This document shows, piece by piece, positions 56,333 through 64,000 of a stretch of DNA of 64,000 bases. Source of the DNA: Galeopsis tetrahit (taxonomy: Eukaryota > Streptophyta > Magnoliopsida > Lamiales > Lamiaceae); assembly GCA_963675135.1 (NCBI GenBank), contig OY776130.1, positions 25,970,001 to 26,034,000 of the forward strand. The letters are read 5' to 3'. The notes under the pieces were generated by a model. That model searched no databases and had not been told where the DNA came from. It saw nothing but the letters and a program-made list of their open reading frames with translations. The first letter of the stretch is position 1, and each line of letters starts with the position of its first letter. A program made the position numbers and the translations under genes.

Positions 56333-58095
56333 CTCAGTTTCTAAAAAAGCCTAATTCCGTAGATGGGAAATGGAAACCCAAATATTTCTGGGTGACTCCG
56401 AAAATGGGAGGTTGGCCTTTTCCCACGGGATGGAAATGTCAAGTTCCCGACTATCTCCGTCTTCATAAGTCGTTAATCTCTAGATCTGAAAAGGAACTTA
56501 TGAGAAACCTGAATAACATGGTTGAGAATAAATCAAACTTTAGGGTGCCTGAGATGCTTAGGGATTCGGGAGTATTAATCGAATTCGATCAGGTTAGACA
56601 GTTCTGGAGCGGGTCTAACCCCCAGATCTGGTATGCTTATTTCTTCGAGAAATATTTTTCCATGCTTTATTTTGATTTTCTTTTGCTAAAATCCTTTTCT
56701 GATGTTTTTCGGAGATGGATTTCGAATTCTTGGATTTGGTGGTTCTTCCAAAGGCGAATCAAGAAGATGTGACCATTGTTGTCACTGCTGAAGAAGAACA
56801 GTCCCCTCCTTCCCACTTGGAGGAATCTGTTCCAGAGCTAGAGATTCCAGAAGCCATGCCTCTTTCATCTGAGCCTTCGATCCCTGCTAAAGACAAAGGT
56901 AAGCGTACCGCTACTGATCTGTCGTCCAGCCCAGTTCGCAAAAGATCAAAGTCTCACAAGATATCTTCTCGAGGGGATGAAAGTCCCAGAATTCGTGTTC
57001 GCAGATCTTCTAAGGATATATTCACTCTAGAGCTGCCTAACGTCGTTTCACTCTAGAGCTGCCTAACGCCGTTTCTGAACTTAAGGGTTCAGCCAGCTTG
57101 TCTTTTGTTACCTCTGTTCCCACCACAGATGACGTGTATCTTCATAGAGAAGCCTCTATTCCACAGCTCTATACTGACATGTCTGAATGCATAACTCAGG
57201 TATATATTTTTTGAATTTTCAATCATCTTGTTAGTATTCATATATTCTAAGTTTATTCTCTTCGGAATTCCAGCTACTCTCAAAGCATGGCCTTCTGGTA
57301 AAGAAGCTGCAAGCATCTTCAGATCTGGATCAATTGCAGAAAGATCTTGTCCAGAAAGATGAGGAACTTCAGAAATCTGTTCTGGAGGTGAGTCTTCTAA
57401 CGGCGGAAGTAGAAGATCTGAAGAGATAAATGCAAGGTTTAAACAATACATTGACTGAATTAGAGAAGAAACGAGCAGAGATTGAAGCTCGTCTTGCTAG
57501 GGAAGTGGAAGAGAGTCATTTGCAAGGTCACATAACTGGTGTTGACACTTGTCGCCAGAGGTTGTTTGCTACTCCATCTGGCCAAAAGTTCCTCCGCGAT
57601 CTTCATCAAGGGATGATAGAAGCTTATCTTCTAAGTCCTGTTTCTGTTCGAGACATGGGGCCTCATATTCTTCATTACTTGTATCATGGCTTCGATACTG
57701 CCGTGATCCAAGCTCGAGAGATGGGATGCATTGGCTCTTTTGATAAGACTTTGGCAAGGAAGAATTTGAAGGTATCTCCTGCTTTCAAGGTGGATGAGAA
57801 GTTGGGCTATGGCCACATCTGGTGGTTGCCAGTTATGGAGAAGGTTGTGAAGGATCTTTGTTGTGATGAATCCTTTGATCTGGATCTCCCTACTGATACC
57901 AACCCTATTTACAATGTGTTTCCTTTAAGGTCTCCCACTTCTGCTTCTTCTACTCAGCCTTCAGCTCCTCCTGCTCCTCCGGCTGTTTCCCCTGCACTCG
58001 GAGTTACTTCCACTTCTGCGCCAATTGAGAATTTATCTAACGCTGCTTCAGTGCCTGTTCCCCAGTCTCAAGATGCTGACTCTGCTCTTCCTTAG
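56333..58095 (+). pseudogene. Gag-like 'putative gypsy-type transposon' gene, 3' part
   Basis: Continues 28741-29383 in frame from AQFLKKPNS. Likely exons: 56333 to about 56630 (GWPFPTGWKCQVPDY; donor CTG|GTATGC), about 56730-57199 (acidic then KKRSK-type basic part; donor CAG|GTATAT) and about 57275-58095 (coiled coil with a TAA near 57427, then DMGPHILHYLYHGFD and a Pro/Ser/Ala tail). A 26-bp tandem duplication (57021-57046, 57047-57072) shifts the frame and creates a TAG. The stop is at 58093-58095. Broken by E3, the duplication and the nonsense codon. Confidence 0.65.
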
Positions 58096-58265
58096 TTTAG
58101 ATATTTCTTGTGTTTTATTTTGTTTTGTATCTTTTTGGATGAATAGTACTGTAATCTTCTGGCAGTTCTGCCCTTTCTGTTTAATGAAAATGTTATCTGA
58201 TCTTCTTTACTACTTTAGAATCTTTTATAATGTTTTGAACTCATGGAAATTTGTTGATTTTGTTT

Positions 58266-58859
58266 AAAAAAATTTCTAAGGAAAATTATTTCGAATATGA
58301 GTTCAGATCTGAGTTGAGAGTCTTCTTTCAACTCGTATTCATCCCTTGAAAAAAATTGCTAAAGAAAATTATTTCAAGATATCATTTCAGATCTGAGTTG
58401 AGAGTCTTTTCTCTCAACTCGTATTCATCCCCTGAAAAAAATTTCTAAGGAAAATTATTTCAGATATCATTTCAGATCTGAGTAGAGAGTCTTCTCTCAA
58501 CTCGTATTCATCCCTTGAAAAAAAAATTCTAAGAAAAATTATTTCAAGATATCATTTTAAATCTGAGTTGAGAGTCTTCTCTCAACTCGTATTCATCCCT
58601 TGAAAAAAAATTTCTAAGGAAAATTATTTCAAGATATCATTTCAGATTTGAGTTGAGAGTCTTCTCTCAACTCGTATTCATCCCTTGAAAAAAATTTCTA
58701 AGGAAAATTATTTCAAGATATCATTTCAGATCTGAGTTGAGAGTCTTTTCTCTCAACTCGTATTCATCTCCTGAAAAAAATTTCTAAGAAAAATTATTTC
58801 AGATATAACTTCAGATCTGAGTTGAGAGTCTCTTTTCTCAACTAGTATTTAAATCTTGT
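58266..58859 (+). repeat. Seven tandem copies of an 82-86-bp unit
   Basis: Each unit reads A-run, TTTCTAAGGAAAATTATTTC, ATTTCAGATCTGAGTTGAGAG, TCTT, CTCTCAACTCGTATTCATCC. GAGTTGAGAG and CTCTCAACTC form a 10-bp hairpin in nearly every unit. The array sits about 170 bp after the gag-like gene, in its probable 3' region. Confidence 0.92.
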
Positions 58860-58896
58860 ATTTGGTTGTACTACTTATAATTTTGAGTTTTGGATT

Positions 58897-58982
58897 TATT
58901 TATACTCCGGAGAGTTATTTATACTCCGGAGAGTTTTAAGTTTTGAATTTTTATACTCCGGGGAGTTATTTATACTCCGGAG
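58897..58982 (+). repeat. Four copies of TTTATACTCCGGAGAG-type unit
   Basis: Each contains the palindrome CTCCGGAG (one copy CTCCGGGG). The last copy directly touches the LTR at 58983. The gene's promoter region (28507-28526) holds the related CGGAGTATAAAAGGAGAG. Confidence 0.8.
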
Positions 58983-60191
58983 TGTTGGTCCCTGAACGAG
59001 TAGTGAATGAGATTAAAGTCTAGAGGGGAGGGGTGAATAGACTTTAAAACTTTTTCAAAGGAGTTGGGAACCTCTTCTGATTTCTATGTCAGCTGGACTA
59101 CAAATCTGCTGGTCCAGATGACTATAGTGATCTGATGAAGAGATTAAATGCGGAAGTGAGTAGGCCTGTTTATTTAGACTCGTTCAATTAATTCTTTTGA
59201 AATAACCAATTTGTTTTCTTAATGAAATACTCAGCTGATGCTGTTTTGAAAGATAAGACCTTAGTTTGAAGATGTTTAAAACACAGTATGCACTATATAA
59301 AGGTATGAACAAGAAATAAAATAAAGTGCAGAATGTAAATGACACCGGATTTATAGTGGTTCGGATATACGTTCCTACGTCCACTCTCACGTCCTAATTA
59401 ACGTGATGTTTAATCCCTTTAATTTACCAAAAATTACAAGGGCTTGTCCTTTATAGTCCCAAGGGTAGGACTTTGAGATCTGAACAGTCCTAACTGCTGC
59501 GGTCTCCACAAGTGATTGGAAGCACTTGCACTTTTACAGGGGTTCAAAAACTTAACCTTGTGGTGGGGGTTTTGGGGTTTTTGAATGTATCCAACTAATG
59601 GTTCAAGCTTATAAATCGCTTAACCACTATGCCTAAATCAATGAATGTACAATATGAGTAGGATTCAGGTTCTTTGATTGGATGGAAAATCACTTAAGAG
59701 CTAGAAGGGTGTTCTAATGATTTCTGGGCTCTTGGAGAACTCTCAACAAAAATGTTGCCTTTTCTTGCTTGCTTGCTTGCTTAGCCTTTGTGAATTCTCT
59801 TGTTATATTTTCGTGTGTTGTGATTCCTCATCCTCTTGTATTTATAGGGATGATTGCTGCAACTAGCCGTTGGAATCGACTAGCCGTTGGGCAATCTTTC
59901 CATGTTTGGTTGAATCCTTGATTCCAGCCGCTTGATTGCTTCAATTCTGGGATCGTGTCAATCTTCTAAGTATGGTAAGTCTTCGTTTGAATTGCAAGAT
60001 GACTTTGGAATCAGCCGAGTCCTGGACGAGCTTCTAGTCTTCTGATCTTCACTACTAGTCTTCTGGCTGACTCGTCTGGCCTTATGTCTTCTGTCTTCTG
60101 ATATCAGATGAGTATCACTCTTCTGATCTGGCAATTGTTTGTGCTGTCTTAGGCCATCTTCAACTTGGACTCCATCAGATAAGTAGGTATA
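58983..60191 (-). repeat. E3-type LTR, interrupted
   Basis: Matches the E3 LTRs from TGTTGGTCCC up to AAGTAGGTATA, the point equivalent to about 56,078, but is more diverged (roughly 10% by eye over the first 200 bp). It stops where the E4 LTR begins, so E4 inserted into it. The remaining 250 or so bases are expected beyond E4. Confidence 0.85.
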
Positions 60192-61198
60192 TGAAAGTGT
60201 GTGTGGGGTATTACTAGTGTTTAAGTGAAAAACAGAACAATATTACACTGTATGTTGAGACAAATGGTTTAACATTAATTCAAACAGAATATCAGAAAAG
60301 ACAGACACAGCGGAAGACTAAAACACTAAAAATAAACAGAACACAATGGAAATAATTTTTACATAGATTTTAATTTAAAATCTATGCATGAGCCTCATGG
60401 CTAAACTTTCACTAATCAATGAGTGAATACAAATGTTGTGTGAACAAATATTCACAACGGAAATAAGACTTCGATAATCTATCTAGTCTAAAGATGGCTT
60501 AAGTGTAAAACACTACCAAAAACTAATCTAACTCTATGATATGTCTATCAAAGAAGTATAGAAAAGTCTATGTTGTACAGGAAGTTTGGACTCTTCGGCA
60601 CAACGACATGAACATGCTAATGACAATTAATTCCTAACAGGATGAACACTAGTTTAAGGCTTAAAGAATAGCACTTCGTGAAATATGTGACTCTCGGATC
60701 TGATATGTATTTCTTCAAGGCAAACGAGAATCTGATGAAGAACTTATAATAACCAATATAACGTCTAAGTAGGTAGAACTCTCACATAGACATTATACGA
60801 TTATTACTAATTCTCCATGCTGAATAATGAAGTCTTCCTTGAGTATTTATAGAGGTAAAACTGAATTCTAGAAGCTTCATAATCCAGATCCTATTTTTTA
60901 GGATCTCATCCCTTCATTTTAGCCCACTCTTCATTCCAATGAATTCTAGCACCTTCCAGCCTATTTTGGACGTTTCTCCGTACAGCCGCATGATCTACAT
61001 CATTCTGCAACATTCCAGAACCTTCCAGCCTGGAACATTGTAGAATATTCTAGATCTTCAACCTGCGATGTTACAACATCCAATGCAGCATTAGCTAGAA
61101 AACAGAATTTAGACTTAGACAAAATAAGAAAGGTCGAATTAAGATGTTGTTGTGAATATTAAGACATTTAAGAGTAACAACATCTACAATCTCCCCCA
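60192..61198 (-). repeat. E4 3' LTR, 1007 bp
   Basis: TG at 60192 and CA at 61198; the next bases are the complement of a polypurine tract (ATCTCCCCCAATTTGACC). Orientation is therefore minus, with this as the 3' LTR. GTATA at 60187-60191 would be the left target copy. It does not resemble the other LTR families here. Confidence 0.75.
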
Positions 61199-61639
61199 AT
61201 TTGACCTTTCGACTACAACACACCTGATGCACTTATATTTCTATATATACTCAGTATTATGTACATGCTAGAGTATTACCATCATATCCATGTACTAGTC
61301 AAGTCAACACCTATTGTAGCTTCCGGATCAAAGTAAGAAAGACCAAGAATGAAATCACATAGTCCGTGCCATAAGAGCAATGTGATCTCACTCAAAACAA
61401 CAATAAGTATAAAAATATACTTATCTGAACAACATATAAACTTTACAAAAATCATAAGTTAAATCAGAGCATATATGAATATGTACTAGATCAACCTAAG
61501 ACTTATGTATGACTTAATAAAATAAAATCAGAGCAATAATGAAGAAAAGAAAAATAAACAGAGCAAAGACTAAAAAATAAAAAACAGAGCAAAACATGTG
61601 AAAAACAACAATATCTAACAAAGACTTAAACAATAAGCA

Positions 61640-61935
61640 GTAAGCAACTGAGAATTAAAAAGAAGTGTACTTCTAAATTATATTATTATCAAAGCAAACA
61701 ATTTAAGCAGTAAGCAGTAAGCACATGATAATTAAAGAGAGGTGTACTTCTATATTATCCTCAAAGCAAACAATTTAAGCAAATTGAATAATAAGGCAAG
61801 TTAGAAAAACAAAACAGACAACAACTAACATAAACATAAACAACATGCAGTAAGCAAATGATAATAAGTATGAAAACAATTTAAGCATAAAGCAGTAAAC
61901 TATTATCATCAATGCAAACAATTTAAGCACATTGA
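61640..61935 (+). repeat. Imperfect repeats of 'CAAACAATTTAAGCAGTAAGC'
   Basis: Three to four copies of a 60-90-bp A-rich unit (GAAGTGTACTTCTA..., ATTATC, AAAGCAAACAATTTAAGCA). Non-coding, inside E4. Confidence 0.6.
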
Positions 61936-63341
61936 ATAAGGAACAACCTATCAACTAGGAAGGAAAAACTGAATCTGTAAATCAACTTAAACACAATAAC
62001 AACAATGAATAAGATCAAGGGAAGTATAAAAGGCACAAATACTTAAGAAACTAAACAAGTGACATATATTGATGTATCAACAGCTGCAGCATCATGTTCC
62101 TGCACATAATCACTTATAATGTTCAGCCCTCCCCCTGTCTTGTATCAACCTGTTCAATTGTTATCATAACCTGTTTAGATGTCATAAAGAACATCCATAT
62201 ACGTTCATCAACAAACTAAACCTCCTCCTCTTCAACAACAGTTCACGTTGTAGCAAAGTGAACTACAACATCTAGTTCAGCAGTCTGTTCATCAATAGCA
62301 TCAGGTACACAATCAGCTTCTGGTACATCTTCATGGAGCTCTTCACTTCGAATCTCAGAAGTTGATGGTGTTTCTCCCCCTCTGGTAGTAGAAAGCGTCT
62401 ATAACCACTGGACTTTAAGGAACTGAAGGCCATCAATAGAGTCCTGTAAACGTTTTAGTTGAAGTAAAATAAAAGATTCTGAAACAGAAAATATTTGAAC
62501 AATGTGACCACCAATGTGTTTCACATTCGGTGTAGCATTTCTCTGTTCAGGTCTTGCTGGAGCTGGTCGAGTTGGAATAAGAGCATCTCTGTGATCAGAA
62601 CTATCTGAATTTTGCAAGGGCAAATCAAAAATCCTTTCACCAAGTAACAAAGCAGGTGAGATAGTCATCAAGGGTACCTTGCCTCTTTGAACCTCAGTTT
62701 CCTTAGGTTTAAAAATTCATGCCTCTTGAGGTATGAACATATCAGCAAATGGTAAGGTAAAATCACTTTATAATAAATATCACTATAAACTATATATGGT
62801 GAAAATAGTTAAATTCAGATTGAAATTCCTCAACACAATCATCTTATACAACAATATAGCTTAATCCTTAATCACCGTAGTGGAATTTGTATAGGGTAAC
62901 CAATTGTAGACAATCAATTTATGGAGTACAGAGTATAGAGATGTGAGATCTTTAGCAAGCATAACATTTTGTCACCTAGTTAATCTACCCTAGTTATAGA
63001 AGTAGCAACCAAGTTCAAATCAAGTTCATCTTCATCAATCATAGGCTCTATCTCTAAGAGATCATTAATCAATTCCGGAGTAAATAGAACTGATCTCCCC
63101 CTAAATTGTACATTCCCATATCATTTAGAGCTACGTCTATCCATACTCTTCCTAAGTCAAGCATAAAATACATATATCCAACCAAATACAAAAGTATCAC
63201 TCAAAGTTACAGTTTTCAACAATTTCCTTTCAATCAAAAATTGTATCAACCATTTACTCTCAAAATCAACAATGTTAATTCTCTTTACAATAACAACTTT
63301 CATCTAGATAGCTTAGTGATTGTAGCAACTAACCTATCCGT

Positions 63342-63660
63342 CTAAAAATTATTATCAGGATCAGAATTACCTCCTTCAGAATTTGTTTCCTCAACTGATT
63401 TAGAGTCTTTACTACTGCTCTTCTCAGAATCATCACTTCTACTGTCATCAGGGTCTGGTGTTGCAGCACTTGCTTCAGCATTTGATGCAACATTCTTCCT
63501 CAGAATCTTCTTAATCTCACGCATAGTGGGATTATCCTCTGGATCAGATTCAATTCTTTTGGGCAAGTCTCGTTCAGCAGCAACCTTCTTTCCCTTTGGA
63601 TCATACTTCCTTTTGACTCGTTTCTCAGTAACCACATTTTCTTCCTCCGATTAAGAAAAG
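63342..63660 (-). CDS. E4 acidic ORF remnant
   Basis: Open frame after a TAA at about 63654, with no ATG at its head. KRKYDPKGKKVAAERDLPK, then MREIKKILRKN and a run of Ser, Asp and Glu (DDSRSDDSEKSSSKDSKS). Low-complexity charge pattern, no motif. Likely an internal piece of a larger post-pol protein. Confidence 0.35.
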
Positions 63661-63931
63661 AACTTAAATCGGTTCATCAACAACACTACTTCCTTTCTTC
63701 TTTCTCCTCAGTGAGTTAGAGTAATCAACTCGTACACACACAGCCGAATTTCCTTCGTTGAACAGGGATCCTCTTTCTCTTTTCTTTCTCAAAATTCCTC
63801 CAAAAAGCAATCTATTCAGATTCATCAGTATTAAAAAGATAAGAGTTAGTTTCACCCGAGTTAGCATTTGCGTTAGTCTCCTTCATTTGAGCGTCCTCAA
63901 AATCGGATGCCTCAACATTTGCAAACACATT

Positions 63932-64000
63932 CTGCTCCAGCTGCTTGATTGCTCCAATCTTGGGGTCATATCAATCTTCTAAATAAGGTAGGTCTTCATT
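63932..64000 (-). repeat. E3-type LTR fragment at window edge
   Basis: CCAGCTGCTTGATTGCTCCA and following bases match 55,809-55,876 of the E3 LTR almost exactly. It starts mid-LTR, so it is not the simple continuation of the LTR interrupted at 60191. Confidence 0.8.

Larger units (their letters stand above)
61199..63931 (-). mobile_element. E4 Copia internal region, 3' part
   Basis: Region between the PPT and the last LTR fragment. It holds no pol. Minus-strand coding remnants: 62671-62399 (TISPALLLGERIFDLPLQN) and 63660-63342 (basic KRVKRKYDPKGKK, then a Ser/Asp/Glu-rich tail), plus a further acidic segment to about 63930. These resemble a post-RNase H ORF of Sirevirus-like elements more than pol; I cannot assign a family. 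It is truncated or interrupted on its 5' side. Confidence 0.5.

Noticed and set aside
1..64000. CRISPR arrays, operons, ribosome binding sites, phage or integron features
   Set aside because: The sequence is plant nuclear DNA; the tandem repeats seen have no spacer structure.

Overview
The window is repeat-rich nuclear DNA from a flowering plant, probably a eudicot. Evidence: Copia retrotransposons primed by initiator tRNA-Met, a Mutator-like transposon (MULE) whose transposase gene has GT-AG introns, miniature inverted-repeat elements (MITEs), and degraded pieces of plant genes (an NPK1/ANP-type MAPKKK, a leucine-rich-repeat extensin, and an NMCP1/CRWN-like nuclear-lamina protein). I see no intact ordinary host gene, no rRNA or functional tRNA, and no prokaryotic feature. 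The species cannot be named from what I see.

Layout. 1-5629: 5' half of a minus-strand, Sirevirus-like Copia element (E1: LTR, PBS, gag, protease, integrase) running off the left edge. 5630-9970: AT-rich DNA with several MITEs, a tRNA-promoter-like (SINE-like) stretch, and at 7843-8402 a chimera of a MAPKKK first exon and an oppositely oriented extensin fragment. 9974-10161: frameshifted NMCP1-like first exon. 10257-22303: a plus-strand RE1-like Copia element (E2) carrying two insertions: a 5.3-kb MULE with long TIRs and a 1,026-codon spliced transposase gene in its 5' LTR, and a 1.6-kb solo LTR in its integrase. 22304-28500: AT-rich DNA with MITEs, a hairpin and a core-less MULE transposase derivative. 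28514-58095: a plus-strand gag-like gene resembling the 'putative gypsy-type transposon' family, split by a 26.9-kb composite Copia element (E3, 29384-56327) with a perfect 5-bp target duplication (ACCTG). 58266-58982: tandem arrays. 58983-64000: a truncated E3-type LTR interrupted by the 3' end of another Copia element (E4), then another E3-type LTR piece at the right edge.

The standout is E3. Two diverged copies of the same retrotransposon are joined head-to-head inside one integration. Its right end is a 5,984-bp palindrome (50344-56327): two 2,976-bp arms, each LTR plus PBS plus partial gag, facing each other across 32 bp with no net length difference. Each arm carries its own LTR promoter pointing at the centre, so either transcript could fold into a hairpin more than 2 kb long. 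This is a candidate natural silencing trigger for its own family, comparable in logic to Mu killer of maize. The same family also carries, downstream of RNase H, two conserved short ORFs and a very long non-pol ORF, each unit preceded by its own TATA box in both copies.
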